From Bacteroides sp. (GTDB lineage Bacteria; Bacteroidota; Bacteroidia; Bacteroidales; Muribaculaceae): DNA of 64,000 bases. The notes under the pieces were generated by a model. It was not told the origin of the DNA. It did no database searches and saw only the letters and a list, made by a program, of their open reading frames with translations. The DNA lies in the NCBI GenBank assembly GCA_014801815.1, contig JAAVDM010000051.1, positions 19,163-83,162 of the forward strand, given 5' to 3'. The position numbers and the translations under genes were made by a program. Shown piece after piece: positions 43,343 through 54,044 of the stretch; the first letter of the stretch is position 1, and every line of letters begins with the position of its first letter.

Positions 43343-45286
43343 TTAGATCAGACAAAGCCACGTTATGGCTGCCAGCACCACAGCACCCATGAAGTACCAG
43401 ATGACGTATGCCTGTATGGCTCCGCTCTGCATGCCCTTGATAGAAGCTGAGGCACGCTGTGCTATCCATGCCATACCGTCCATGGTGGCGTCGATGACAT
43501 GACGGTCGAACCATGCTATGCTACGGCAGATGATACCGAAGATAATCTTATGGGTGATGAACTGATAGATTTCGTCCCAGTAGAAGCGGCGGTGAGCTGC
43601 CTGCCAGAGTGAAGGCCACATGTTCTTGAGGCGTGCCGGGGCATTGTTCTCCTTATAGTAGAGCTTGAAGGCAACAAATATACCGATAAGAGCGATGATG
43701 ATACTTGTTATAGCCACCGGAAGCTCAAGATGTATGTGGTAAGGCTCGCCGTTCCATGTGATGAACTCACCGAAAGGTATGAAACCTGCAACTACACTGA
43801 CCGCAGCAAGGATAATGAGCGGAAGTGACATCTGCCAGGGTGCGTCATGCGGACGATGCTCTTTATAATGAGGATTCTCTTTCCACCAGAACACGAGGAA
43901 GTACATACGGAACATATAGAAAGCTGTCAGACCGGCAACCATGCTCATCCATGCTCCCCATACCCAGCTGTTAGCGTACATAGCGGCAAGCATCTCGTCC
44001 TTGGAGAAGAAACCTGAGAAGGGGGGTATACCGGCAATGGCAAGACAGCCAACCAGGAATGTCCAGTGAGTGATGGGCATATACTTGTAAAGTCCGCCCA
44101 TAGCCGTGTAGTTATTACTGTGTACAGCGTGTATCAAAGCGCCGGCACCGAGGAACAGAAGGGCCTTGAACATAGCGTGTGTGAACAGATGGAACATCGA
44201 AGCCATGTAGCCGAGACCACTGTAATGCACACCCTCGATAGGCTGGTCATAAGCGACACCTAACGACACCATCATGAAAGCTATCTGCGAGATAGTAGAG
44301 AAAGCGAGGATACGCTTGATGTCTATCTGTGCGCAGGCCACGACAGCTGCATAGAAAGCTGTGATAGCACCTACGACTGTGACGAAAGTCAGAGAGCTGG
44401 GTACAACACAGTAAACAGGGAACATACGGGCCACGAGATACACACCGGCCACAACCATTGTGGCGGCGTGGATAAGAGCCGACACGGGAGTCGGGCCTTC
44501 CATAGCGTCGGGCAGCCAGATATGCAGCGGAAGCATGGCAGACTTACCCATACCACCGGTAAAGATAAGCACCATAGCCCATGTCAGAGCGGAAGCACCC
44601 ATGAAAGTGGCGCCGCCGGTAGAACCGAGCACTGCTTCAGGATTACGTGTGAGAGTGATGAAGTTGAATGTGTCGGTGTAGTACGACAGTACAAGGATAC
44701 CGATGAGGAAGCCGAGGTCAGCGAAGCGGGTCACAATAAATGCCTTCTTCGAAGCCGATACGGCTGACGGCAACTTATAGAAGAAACCGATAAGCAGGTA
44801 TGACGATACACCCACAAGCTCCCAGAATATATACATCTGGAAGATGTTGGTAGCTACAACCAGACCGAGCATAGAAAATGTGAAGAGCGACAGGAAAGCG
44901 TAATAGCGCTGGAAACCCGGCTCATGCTCCATGTAACCCCAGCTGTAGAGGTGTACCATGAAAGAAATTGTGGTGATGACGATAAGCATCATCGCCGAGA
45001 TAGGGTCAAGCAGGAAACCGATGTTCACCACAAGACGCTGAGTAAATGCCAGCCAGGTGACATCGAACACCTGATACTGCTGACGTACTCCGTCGAGTAT
45101 GAACATGGGGTCGCCGCTGAAGTAATAGGTAAAGGCAACGATGTAGGCCAGTACAGCCGTCGTGCCCAGGCCGCAGATGCCAAGCACACCTGCCAGCTTG
45201 CGCGACATCTTGACGCCCCCGATGCCTAAGACGAGGAACATCGTGATCGGAATCGCCAGAATCAGAATTGGAAGTGTAATGTCCAT
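43343..45286 (-). CDS. nuoL: NADH-quinone oxidoreductase subunit L
   Basis: Distal antiporter-like subunit with the long lateral helix. The 647-residue protein has FWELVGVSSYLLIGFFY, KSAMLPLHIWLPDAMEGPTPVSALIHAATMV and AFSTISQIAFMMVSLG, and ends with the amphipathic and terminal helices. Slightly longer than E. coli NuoL (613). It starts 3 nt after nuoK. Confidence 0.96.
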   Translation of the reverse strand: MDITLPILILAIPITMFLVLGIGGVKMSRKLAGVLGICGLGTTAVLAYIVAFTYYFSGDPMFILDGVRQQYQVFDVTWLAFTQRLVVNIGFLLDPISAMMLIVITTISFMVHLYSWGYMEHEPGFQRYYAFLSLFTFSMLGLVVATNIFQMYIFWELVGVSSYLLIGFFYKLPSAVSASKKAFIVTRFADLGFLIGILVLSYYTDTFNFITLTRNPEAVLGSTGGATFMGASALTWAMVLIFTGGMGKSAMLPLHIWLPDAMEGPTPVSALIHAATMVVAGVYLVARMFPVYCVVPSSLTFVTVVGAITAFYAAVVACAQIDIKRILAFSTISQIAFMMVSLGVAYDQPIEGVHYSGLGYMASMFHLFTHAMFKALLFLGAGALIHAVHSNNYTAMGGLYKYMPITHWTFLVGCLAIAGIPPFSGFFSKDEMLAAMYANSWVWGAWMSMVAGLTAFYMFRMYFLVFWWKENPHYKEHRPHDAPWQMSLPLIILAAVSVVAGFIPFGEFITWNGEPYHIHLELPVAITSIIIALIGIFVAFKLYYKENNAPARLKNMWPSLWQAAHRRFYWDEIYQFITHKIIFGIICRSIAWFDRHVIDATMDGMAWIAQRASASIKGMQSGAIQAYVIWYFMGAVVLAAITWLCLI

Positions 45287-45289
45287 ATC

Positions 45290-45601
45290 TTAGTGTTTCA
45301 GTTTGTTGATTTCACGTACATCGGTGTTGCCGATTGCCCTGTAGATGTTGATGATAATGGCTATCGCTATGGCTGTCTCGGCAGCTGCTATAGCTATCGA
45401 AAACAATGTGAATACCATACCCTCCATCGAGCCGGGAAAGAGAAAACGGTTGAAAACTACGAAGTTTAGATCAGCTGAATTGAGCATCAGCTCAAGTGAT
45501 ATCAGCATTGCGATCAGGTTTTTACGAGTGACGAACCCGTAGACGCCGCAGACGAACATTATGACGCTGGGCACAAGATACCATAATATGCTTAAGTCCA
45601 T
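45290..45601 (-). CDS. nuoK: NADH-quinone oxidoreductase subunit K
   Basis: 103 residues, three membrane helices. The conserved Glu residues lie in LISLELMLNSADLNFV and AIAAAETAIAIAIIINIYR, which in E. coli NuoK are needed for proton transfer. Lies between nuoJ (10-nt gap) and nuoL (3-nt gap). Confidence 0.95.
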   Translation of the reverse strand: MDLSILWYLVPSVIMFVCGVYGFVTRKNLIAMLISLELMLNSADLNFVVFNRFLFPGSMEGMVFTLFSIAIAAAETAIAIAIIINIYRAIGNTDVREINKLKH

Positions 45602-45611
45602 AGCTTACTGA

Positions 45612-46139
45612 TTATCTTTTGCGCGCCACTATGACGCCACCGATTATACATGCCAGAAGCAGTACACTGACGGCCTCGAACGGAAGCAGATACTGGAAAC
45701 GGTTGGTGCCTGTGAAGGCTGTGCCTATATCATGCATAGTGATAGGCATAGCGCTGCTGAGACACTCTGTCAGCGACAGACCGTTGAGAAGCGGCATCTT
45801 GAACAGAGCGAACAGAAGCACTACCGTTCCCACAAGAGAACACAAAGCACCGAAGAAACGGCGATGTGACTCAAGAGGAGCATTCTTCTGGTCGGGCTTG
45901 TGTGTAAGGGCGATCGAAAACACAAACAGCACCATTATGCCGCCGGCATATACGGCTATCTGTACGGCTCCCAAGAACTGGAAACCCAGCTGGAAATAGA
46001 AGACAGCCGTGCAGATGAGCACAAACAGCAGATATGTGGCCGATCGCAGAAGCTTGCGCGATGTCACCGTCAGGCAGCTGAACACCACCATGGCAATGGC
46101 TATCACGAAATACAGAATTATATTTGCTACTGAATCCAT
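45612..46139 (-). CDS. nuoJ: NADH-quinone oxidoreductase subunit J
   Basis: 175 residues with five hydrophobic helices. The segment FQFLGAVQIAVYAGGIMVLFVFSIAL is the conserved TM3 of NuoJ, which contains the pi-bulge involved in coupling. Follows nuoI by 8 nt. Confidence 0.95.
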   Translation of the reverse strand: MDSVANIILYFVIAIAMVVFSCLTVTSRKLLRSATYLLFVLICTAVFYFQLGFQFLGAVQIAVYAGGIMVLFVFSIALTHKPDQKNAPLESHRRFFGALCSLVGTVVLLFALFKMPLLNGLSLTECLSSAMPITMHDIGTAFTGTNRFQYLLPFEAVSVLLLACIIGGVIVARKR

Positions 46140-46147
46140 TATATGAG

Positions 46148-46825
46148 TTATTTGTTTGCGGTGTTGTCTGTGGCCGGTGCAGCGGGTTTAGTGCCTGCTG
46201 CTGGAGCCTCGGGCTTGGCAGCCGGTGCGTTACCATCAGCGGCGGCTTTAGCAGCTGCTGCGGCACGTTCGGCCTTTATCTTGGCAGCTTTGGCAAGAGC
46301 CTCGGCTTTGATGCGTGCAAGTTCTTCGGGCGACATGGCAGGCTTGGCGGGTGCGGCAGGTGCCGGAGTCGCAGGTTCAGGACGATAGTTGAGCTTCTTG
46401 ATGAGGGCATCACGTGTGAACACAGCCTGCTCGAAATCATTGGAAAATTCCAGAGCGTCCTGCGGACAAGTAGTGACACACAGCATACAGAACGTGCAGG
46501 AGCCCAAGTCATACATATACTTGTCAAGAACACGTTTCTTCTTGCCGTCGGGCAGTTCAACCATTTTGGTGGTCAGCTGGATAGTGCCGTTGGGACAGTT
46601 CATCTGGCATATACCGCAGCCTATGCACTTGTGGCGCCCTTCGGCGTCATACTTCAGGGTGAGTTCCGCACGGAATCTGTCAGAGATGTTCAGTGTGGCG
46701 CGGTTCTCGGGATAACACTCAGTTACCTTTGGTGTCACGAGTTCCTTGCCTGTCACTTGCATTCCCTGTGCGAGGCTTTTGAGGCCCTTTCCCACCGATG
46801 AAAAATATTCCTTTATACTACTCAT
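46148..46825 (-). CDS. nuoI: NADH-quinone oxidoreductase subunit I with long Ala/Pro/Lys tail
   Basis: NuoI carries the N6a and N6b [4Fe-4S] clusters in the peripheral arm. Two complete motifs are visible: Cys67-70-73-77 (CIGCGICQMNCPNG) and Cys110-113-116-120 (CTFCMLCVTTCPQD). The core ends near residue 148. Residues 149-225 form an Ala/Pro/Lys-rich extension (PATPAPAAPAKPAMSPEELA, then a lysine-alanine helix) not found in standard NuoI of 150-180 residues. It is the first nuo gene after the inserted atp block: atpG ends 42 nt upstream, with no terminator or promoter between. Confidence 0.94.
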   Translation of the reverse strand: MSSIKEYFSSVGKGLKSLAQGMQVTGKELVTPKVTECYPENRATLNISDRFRAELTLKYDAEGRHKCIGCGICQMNCPNGTIQLTTKMVELPDGKKKRVLDKYMYDLGSCTFCMLCVTTCPQDALEFSNDFEQAVFTRDALIKKLNYRPEPATPAPAAPAKPAMSPEELARIKAEALAKAAKIKAERAAAAAKAAADGNAPAAKPEAPAAGTKPAAPATDNTANK

Positions 46826-46867
46826 TATAATGCTGAAAATACGTTTCTTAAAGATACATCCTGTGTG

Positions 46868-47761
46868 TTATCGTTCCACCTGACCTCCAAGGATGTCAAG
46901 GAGTTCGGTGGTGATGCTTTGCTGACGAAGCTTGTTATACTCAAGCTGGAGGCTTTCGAGCAGCTTCTTGGCGTTGTCGTTGGCACTCTGCATGGCCATC
47001 ACACGCGCAGCCTGCTCGGAGGCACGGTTCTCGATGGTTATCTCCTGCATGGTTGAAAGCACGAACATCGGCAGCACCTCGTTGAAGATACTGTTGGCGT
47101 CCGGCTCGAAGATATAGAGCTGATTGGCCTGTGCCTTGTTGTTGAGCTTATCCCCGCTTAGAGCCTTATGGTCAACGGGGAATATCTGGTCGCTTGTAGC
47201 TACCTGACGGCTCATGGAATGATACTGCATGTACACCACTTCCACCATATCGGCGGTGGCGTTTAGAAACTCCTTACGCAGACGTTCGGTAAAACTGCTG
47301 ACCGTTGCGGCGTCCATTTTAGAGTCGATGCCTTCCAGCTGACGTACTTCTATACCCTGCTGCTGCAGATGCGCCACTGCGCGTGCAATCTTGCGGCCTA
47401 CGGGATAGACCGTAAAACGCACCGAACTGCCGTACTGCTCACGCAGACGGTTAAGCTCGATGAGCAGATGCTTGAAGATATTGATGTTGTAGGCACCGCA
47501 GAGGCCATCGTCACTGCCGTACACCACTACGCCCACGGTATGCACCTCGCGGGTCTCGGTCAGAGGCGAATTAAAATTCTCGCCTGTGGCCAATATATGA
47601 CCCATGATACGTTTTATCTGGTTCTTGAAGGGCAACAGCTGGCGTAGCTCCGACTCGTACTTGTGTACCTTTGCCGAAGATATCATTTTCATTGCGCCGG
47701 TGATTTTCTCACTCGACGCCACCGAGCCTATTCGCGTCTTGAGTTCCCTGAGGGTGGCCAT
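46868..47761 (-). CDS. atpG: F1Fo ATP synthase subunit gamma
   Basis: Central stalk subunit, 297 residues. The N-terminal helix MATLRELKTRIGSVASSEKITGAMKMIS and the C-terminal helix ENRASEQAARVMAMQSANDNAKKLL are the conserved coiled coil that rotates inside alpha3beta3; SDDGLCGAYN lies in the globular domain. It is the last gene of the atp block and is separated from atpA by a strong hairpin (47796-47842). Confidence 0.96.
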   Translation of the reverse strand: MATLRELKTRIGSVASSEKITGAMKMISSAKVHKYESELRQLLPFKNQIKRIMGHILATGENFNSPLTETREVHTVGVVVYGSDDGLCGAYNINIFKHLLIELNRLREQYGSSVRFTVYPVGRKIARAVAHLQQQGIEVRQLEGIDSKMDAATVSSFTERLRKEFLNATADMVEVVYMQYHSMSRQVATSDQIFPVDHKALSGDKLNNKAQANQLYIFEPDANSIFNEVLPMFVLSTMQEITIENRASEQAARVMAMQSANDNAKKLLESLQLEYNKLRQQSITTELLDILGGQVER

Positions 47762-47795
47762 GTGTTGTGTTGATGATTTGGTTTGTCAGAAATCT

Positions 47796-47842
47796 CCGCA
47801 CCGGTGTCCGGAGCCTTCTTTGCTCTCCGGACACCCGTGCGG
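47796..47842 (-). other. intercistronic hairpin between atpA and atpG
   Basis: The arms 47796-47813 and 47825-47842 pair over 18 positions with one C-C mismatch (17 bp) and an 11-nt loop. On the minus strand the hairpin follows the atpA stop by 23 nt and precedes the atpG start by 34 nt. There is no U-tract, so partial attenuation or RNA stabilisation is likelier than full termination. Confidence 0.8.
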
Positions 47843-47865
47843 CTTGGTTTGGTTTTGCTTAGGCT

Positions 47866-49449
47866 TTATGCCTTGGTCATGTATCGGGCTGATATTTCGG
47901 CGGCACATTCACGCAGCTTGGCCTGTACGTCATCAGTGAGCTTTCCGGCTTTGAGCGGGTCGAGCACTTCCTTCTGATATTTGGCCTTCACAAGCTGCAG
48001 GAACAGCTTCTCGAATTCCTCTACCTTGTCGATGGGCACGTTTTCGAGCAGACCGTTCACACCGCAATAGATTACGGCTATCTGGTTCTCTACGGGCCAA
48101 GGCTGATACTGCGGCTGTATGAGAAGCTGCTGGTTCTTGCGGCCTCGGTCTATCACCTTAGCGGTCACGGGGTCAATGTCACCGCCGAACTTGGTGAACG
48201 ACTCAAGCTCGCGGAACTGTGCCTGGGCAATCTTGAGCGTACCGGCCACTTTCTTCATCGACTTAATCTGAGCGTTACCGCCCACACGCGATACCGATAT
48301 ACCTACGTTGATAGCCGGACGTATACCCTGGTTGAAGAGGGCGGTCTCAAGGAAGATCTGACCGTCGGTAATCGAGATTACGTTGGTAGGAATATAAGCC
48401 GAAACGTCACCTGCCTGTGTCTCGATGATAGGAAGTGCGGTCAGCGAACCGCCGCCTTTCACCATAGGTTTGAGCACTTCGGGAAGGTCATTCATCTTCT
48501 CGGCTACTTCCTGATTGTCGATGATTTTTGCTGCACGTTCGAGCAGACGCGAATGGAGGTAGAAAATATCACCGGGATATGCCTCACGTCCCGAGGGGCG
48601 CTTAAGCACCAGTGAAATCTCACGGTAAGCGACTGCCTGCTTTGACAGGTCATCATAGACAATGAGTGCGTCACGACCGGTATCGCGGAAGAACTCGCCT
48701 ATCGCTACGCCGGCAAACGGTGCCCAGTAGCGCATTGAGGCCGAGTCGGCTGCCGTAGCAGCCACCACGCAGGTGTATTCCAGTGCGCCGTATTTCTCAA
48801 GTGTGTGTACAAGTGCTGCCACTGAAGAGGCTTTCTGTCCGATAGCCACATAGATACAATACACCGGTTTACCGGCCAGGAAATTCTGGCGCTGGTTGAT
48901 GATGGTATCTACAGCTATGGCGGTCTTACCGATCTGACGGTCACCGATGATAAGCTCACGCTGTCCGCGACCGATAGGAATCATGGCGTCGACAGCCTTC
49001 AGACCTGTCTGGAGCGGTTGGTTTACCGGCGAGCGGAAAATCACACCGGGAGCCTTACGCTCAAGAGGCAGACGTATCAGCTTACCCTCGATAGGCCCTT
49101 TGCCGTCGATGGGTTCGCCGAGGATATTGATTACACGGCCGAGCAGTCCTTCACCTACTGGTATAGAAGCAATCTCACCGGTGCGTCGCACGGTCATGTT
49201 CTCAGTGACTTTATTTACATCGTTGAGCAGCACGACGCCGACGTTGCTTTCCTCAAGGTTGAGGGCCACGCCCTTGACGCCGTTCTCAAATTCCACCAGC
49301 TCGTTAGAGCGCACATTGTCAAGGCCGTAGACGTGTGCCACGCCGTCGCCGACATTGAGCACCGTACCGGTCTCCTCGAATTTCACCTTCGAGTCGATGT
49401 CGGCGAGCTGCTGTTTTAAAACATCTGATAATTCGCTTGGATTAAGCAT
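47866..49449 (-). CDS. atpA: F1Fo ATP synthase subunit alpha
   Basis: Non-catalytic nucleotide-binding subunit of F1. 527 residues, P-loop GDRQIGKT at 169-176, [15 protein letters not shown], the signature [14 protein letters not shown], and the arginine-finger region. Starts 4 nt after atpH; start [19 protein letters not shown] is normal. Confidence 0.97.
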   Translation of the reverse strand: MLNPSELSDVLKQQLADIDSKVKFEETGTVLNVGDGVAHVYGLDNVRSNELVEFENGVKGVALNLEESNVGVVLLNDVNKVTENMTVRRTGEIASIPVGEGLLGRVINILGEPIDGKGPIEGKLIRLPLERKAPGVIFRSPVNQPLQTGLKAVDAMIPIGRGQRELIIGDRQIGKTAIAVDTIINQRQNFLAGKPVYCIYVAIGQKASSVAALVHTLEKYGALEYTCVVAATAADSASMRYWAPFAGVAIGEFFRDTGRDALIVYDDLSKQAVAYREISLVLKRPSGREAYPGDIFYLHSRLLERAAKIIDNQEVAEKMNDLPEVLKPMVKGGGSLTALPIIETQAGDVSAYIPTNVISITDGQIFLETALFNQGIRPAINVGISVSRVGGNAQIKSMKKVAGTLKIAQAQFRELESFTKFGGDIDPVTAKVIDRGRKNQQLLIQPQYQPWPVENQIAVIYCGVNGLLENVPIDKVEEFEKLFLQLVKAKYQKEVLDPLKAGKLTDDVQAKLRECAAEISARYMTKA

Positions 49450-49453
49450 CTGT

Positions 49454-49999
49454 TTAATTGCTTCTTAATAGGTTTTGACGTAACTGTTCGATTTCGTTGC
49501 TTAGCGAGGCATCCATGCGCACGTTATCCACATCGATGACAAAGCCGCCGATCAGGTCGGGATTGACCCGCAGGCTGTATTCCAGGCTGCAGTCCTTGTA
49601 AGCACCGCTGACTACCTTTTTGAGTTTATTCATCTCCGCGTTGCCCAGATCGGCTGCCGTGGTGATAGTCACCTGTGCGATATGATTGGCCTTGCGGTAG
49701 ATGTCACGATATGCCAACGCCATCTGGTATGCGAACTCTTCGCGGCCATGGGCCAGAATGAGCCATACAAACCGACGGTAATCGTCCTCTACCAGAGCGC
49801 CCGCCGCCGACTCAAGCAGCTTCTTCTTGTCGTCGTTGCTGACGTTCGGATTCGAAAGCACCCGCTGCAGGCCGGGATTGTCTTGAAACGACTTCACCAC
49901 TGCCAGCATCTCGTCGTACACCTCGCGGGCTTTGCCCTGTTCTGCGGCATATTTATAGAGTGCCTTGGCGTAGCGGTGGGGTATTAGACCGTTGTTCAT
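49454..49999 (-). CDS. atpH: F1Fo ATP synthase subunit delta
   Basis: 181 residues. N-terminal [23 protein letters not shown] and C-terminal [22 protein letters not shown] are OSCP/delta signatures. It links F1 to the peripheral stalk. 3 nt from atpF and 4 nt from atpA. Confidence 0.95.
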   Translation of the reverse strand: MNNGLIPHRYAKALYKYAAEQGKAREVYDEMLAVVKSFQDNPGLQRVLSNPNVSNDDKKKLLESAAGALVEDDYRRFVWLILAHGREEFAYQMALAYRDIYRKANHIAQVTITTAADLGNAEMNKLKKVVSGAYKDCSLEYSLRVNPDLIGGFVIDVDNVRMDASLSNEIEQLRQNLLRSN

Positions 50000-50002
50000 C
50001 GC

Positions 50003-50497
50003 TTAGTTCTTCTCAATTTCGTCCAACAATTTGTTCACAAGCTCTTTCTGGGCGGCATCGGTCTTCATCTGACGGCGCACCATCTTCTCGGCTATCTCGA
50101 TCGAGAACTTGCTTACTTCGTTTCTAAACTGAAGCTCGGCTTCCTTGCGTGACTGTTCTATCGACACTTTGGCAGCGTCCATGACCTTCTGGGCCTCGAG
50201 GCTCGCCTCGTTCTTGGCCTCTTCGATGATCTGGGTCTTCATCTGCGCTGCCTCACGCAACATTTCGGCCTGACGCTGACGTGCTTCCTCCATGTATTTG
50301 CTGGCTTCGGCGCGTGCATTGTCAAGCTGCTCCTTGGCTTGCCGGGCATACTCAACTCCGTTGTCGATTGTGTCGGCACGGGCGTCCATATTCTTCAGTA
50401 TCACAGGCCATCCCCAAATGGCTAACACCACGAATAGCACTGCGAAGGCTATGAACATCCAGAACACCAAGCCGAAATCAGGCGTGAATAGTTCCAT
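50003..50497 (-). CDS. atpF: F1Fo ATP synthase subunit b
   Basis: 164 residues: one N-terminal membrane helix (FGLVFWMFIAFAVLFVVLAI) and a long charged helix (about 40-160) forming the peripheral stalk. Usual start MELFTPDFGLVFW. Follows atpE by 73 nt. Confidence 0.95.
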   Translation of the reverse strand: MELFTPDFGLVFWMFIAFAVLFVVLAIWGWPVILKNMDARADTIDNGVEYARQAKEQLDNARAEASKYMEEARQRQAEMLREAAQMKTQIIEEAKNEASLEAQKVMDAAKVSIEQSRKEAELQFRNEVSKFSIEIAEKMVRRQMKTDAAQKELVNKLLDEIEKN

Positions 50498-50570
50498 TAT
50501 CTGTTATTTGTGTTTGTTTTGATTGTGTTGGTTACTATTCTCTCGCGGCCGCGGCTGCTGCCGGGGCTTC

Positions 50571-50816
50571 TTAGAGGAACAGGGCGAGGGCTGCTACAAT
50601 CACAGCGAAGAGGGCCACACCTTCGACGAGGGCGGCTATCACAATCATGCTCGAACGGATGTCGCCGGCTGCCTCGGGCTGACGGGCAATAGCCTCCATG
50701 GCTGAGCTTCCGATCTTACCGATACCCATGCCTGCACCGATTGCTGCCACACCGGCACCTAATGCTGCACCGAGAGCTGCCAACGGTGCCACTGCTGCTA
50801 AAATCATTGATAACAT
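50571..50816 (-). CDS. atpE: F1Fo ATP synthase subunit c
   Basis: 81 residues, two glycine/alanine-rich helices joined by the RQPEA loop. The ion-binding carboxylate is Glu65 in AALVEGVALF. The residue corresponding to the Na+-binding Gln of Ilyobacter c is Ile here, and Glu65 is followed by Gly rather than Ser/Thr, so I infer a proton-type ring. Found in the usual Bacteroidota atp order after atpB. Confidence 0.95.
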   Translation of the reverse strand: MLSMILAAVAPLAALGAALGAGVAAIGAGMGIGKIGSSAMEAIARQPEAAGDIRSSMIVIAALVEGVALFAVIVAALALFL

Positions 50817-50900
50817 AGTTCTGAGTTTTTTGAGTGTTGTGTTATTGTTTTTTGTTTTTTATTTCATTTCGTTTTATGTTCTGCTGTCACAGATGCTGTG

Positions 50901-52181
50901 TCAGACTGTAACATCGTCAGAGGCTACCGTTACATCGCCCTCGTTATGATGATGTCCGTCTTCCTGACCCATAGCTATAAACATAGTGGAAAGTAGTGTG
51001 AATACGTATGCCTGTATGAAGCTCACCAGCACGTCAAGCGCAAGCATGAAGATAGTGAACAGTATCGACACTACTACCGAGCTGCCGGCTACCGCCGCAC
51101 CGAAGGCTGCGAAGATGAAGATAATCATCACCAGAGTTATCACTATCATGTGGCCGCCCATCATGTTGGCGAAGAGTCGGATACAGAGAGCCGCAGGCTT
51201 GGTGAAGATACCGAATATCTCGATAAGCTGCATGATAGGCAGCGGGAACTTCAGGAACAAGGGCACATCGGGCCAGAATATCTCTTTCCAATAGTGCTTG
51301 GTACCCAGTACGTTGGTAATGATAAAGGTCATTACCGCCAGCACCAGTGTCACTGCGATGTTACCTGTAAGGTTGGCACCGCCGGGGAAGATAACTATCA
51401 GGCCCAGCAGGTTCATCACAAGTATGAAGAAGAAACATGTCAGCAGGAATGGAGCAAATTTCTTAGCCTTGTCACCCAGCGTGGACTTAATGACGCCCGT
51501 ATAGATGAAATCTATCAGCATCTCCATAAAGCCCAGACCCTTGCGGGGAGCCTTGAACCCTTTGCGAGCATACCATCTCACCACACTCATGACCATCAGA
51601 GTGACAATAATAGAGGCAATGAAGAGTGCAAGCACATTTTTGGTTATAGATATGTCCCAGGGCTTGTATTCGCGGTAATAAACACCGTCGAACTTCACAT
51701 AACCGTCTACTATGGAGTCTGACTCGCCGGCTGTACCCTGCGACACAGACATTGCGTAAACTTCTGACTGCTCTGCCGGTGTGAGAGGGAACATTTCGAC
51801 TATCTTGTTCTTATGCTTGCTCTCATGGGCTATGCAGAAACGGTAGGTCTTGCCGTCACGCTCCACTTCATGAATGACAGGTGTCAGATGTTTGGTCTCC
51901 TTGCCGGTAGCCTCGTCACGGTAAACCGTAACTTCGGTCAGCTTGGCAGACGAGAAACAGAACCACTTGCCGTCTTCGGCACGTACTATCACGGGCAGCG
52001 GTATGCGGTAGACATGACTGAAAGGTACCTCCCAGCCGTAGCCGTCGCCGAGATGGTGGAAGATGGCTTCCTTCACGTTCACCTCTCCCCCGCCCTCCTC
52101 GTGAGATGAGGCCAGGGCTGTCTGCGGCAGCATCAGCAGCGCCGCCAGCAGAACAAGTAATGATGTTAGCTTCTTTGTCAT
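50901..52181 (-). CDS. atpB: F1Fo ATP synthase subunit a with long exported N-terminal domain
   Basis: 426 residues. A signal-peptide-like start (TSLLVLLAALLMLPQTALAS) precedes about 155 residues of hydrophilic domain, then five or six membrane helices. The essential proton-channel Arg335 lies in CIRLFANMMGGH. E. coli subunit a is 271 residues; the long N-terminal domain is a known feature of Bacteroidota homologues and its role is unclear. The C-terminus is His/Asp-rich (GQEDGHHHNEGD). Starts 12 nt after atpC. Confidence 0.93.
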   Translation of the reverse strand: MTKKLTSLLVLLAALLMLPQTALASSHEEGGGEVNVKEAIFHHLGDGYGWEVPFSHVYRIPLPVIVRAEDGKWFCFSSAKLTEVTVYRDEATGKETKHLTPVIHEVERDGKTYRFCIAHESKHKNKIVEMFPLTPAEQSEVYAMSVSQGTAGESDSIVDGYVKFDGVYYREYKPWDISITKNVLALFIASIIVTLMVMSVVRWYARKGFKAPRKGLGFMEMLIDFIYTGVIKSTLGDKAKKFAPFLLTCFFFILVMNLLGLIVIFPGGANLTGNIAVTLVLAVMTFIITNVLGTKHYWKEIFWPDVPLFLKFPLPIMQLIEIFGIFTKPAALCIRLFANMMGGHMIVITLVMIIFIFAAFGAAVAGSSVVVSILFTIFMLALDVLVSFIQAYVFTLLSTMFIAMGQEDGHHHNEGDVTVASDDVTV

Positions 52182-52193
52182 CTTCTCTGTCTC

Positions 52194-52430
52194 TTAGTAT
52201 ATGCACACCGACACCACATTATTATCGATATCGGCTAAACCGCCTTTTATCTCCACGCTCTTTTCAGCGCCTTCGGGGGTACGGTAGCGTACCTTGCCCG
52301 TCGTCAGCACCGATATGAGCGGCGCGTGGTTTCTGAGCACAGTGAAGCTGCCCAGCGCACCCGGCAGTGTCACTGACTCCGCCTCGCCTCTGAAGGTCAC
52401 TTCACGGGCCGATATTATTTCGAGTGTCAT
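52194..52430 (-). CDS. atpC: F1Fo ATP synthase subunit epsilon, short form
   Basis: 78 residues covering only the N-terminal beta-sandwich (VTLPGALGSFTVLRNHAPLI is the signature). The C-terminal two-helix inhibitory arm of E. coli epsilon (139 residues) is absent, as usual in Bacteroidota, so inhibition of ATP hydrolysis by that arm is impossible. Located between atpD and atpB. Confidence 0.93.
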   Translation of the reverse strand: MTLEIISAREVTFRGEAESVTLPGALGSFTVLRNHAPLISVLTTGKVRYRTPEGAEKSVEIKGGLADIDNNVVSVCIY

Positions 52431-52453
52431 ATATGATGTTTGGTTTTGGTTGC

Positions 52454-52470
52454 CGGCCGCATCGCGGCCG
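52454..52470 (-). other. small GC hairpin between atpD and atpC
   Basis: CGGCCGC (52454-52460), triloop ATC, GCGGCCG (52464-52470). It lies 5 nt after the atpD stop and 24 nt before the atpC start. With no U-tract it is more likely an RNA stability or processing element than a terminator. Confidence 0.5.
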
Positions 52471-52475
52471 CTGCT

Positions 52476-54041
<1,566 letters not shown>

Positions 54042-54044
54042 TTA

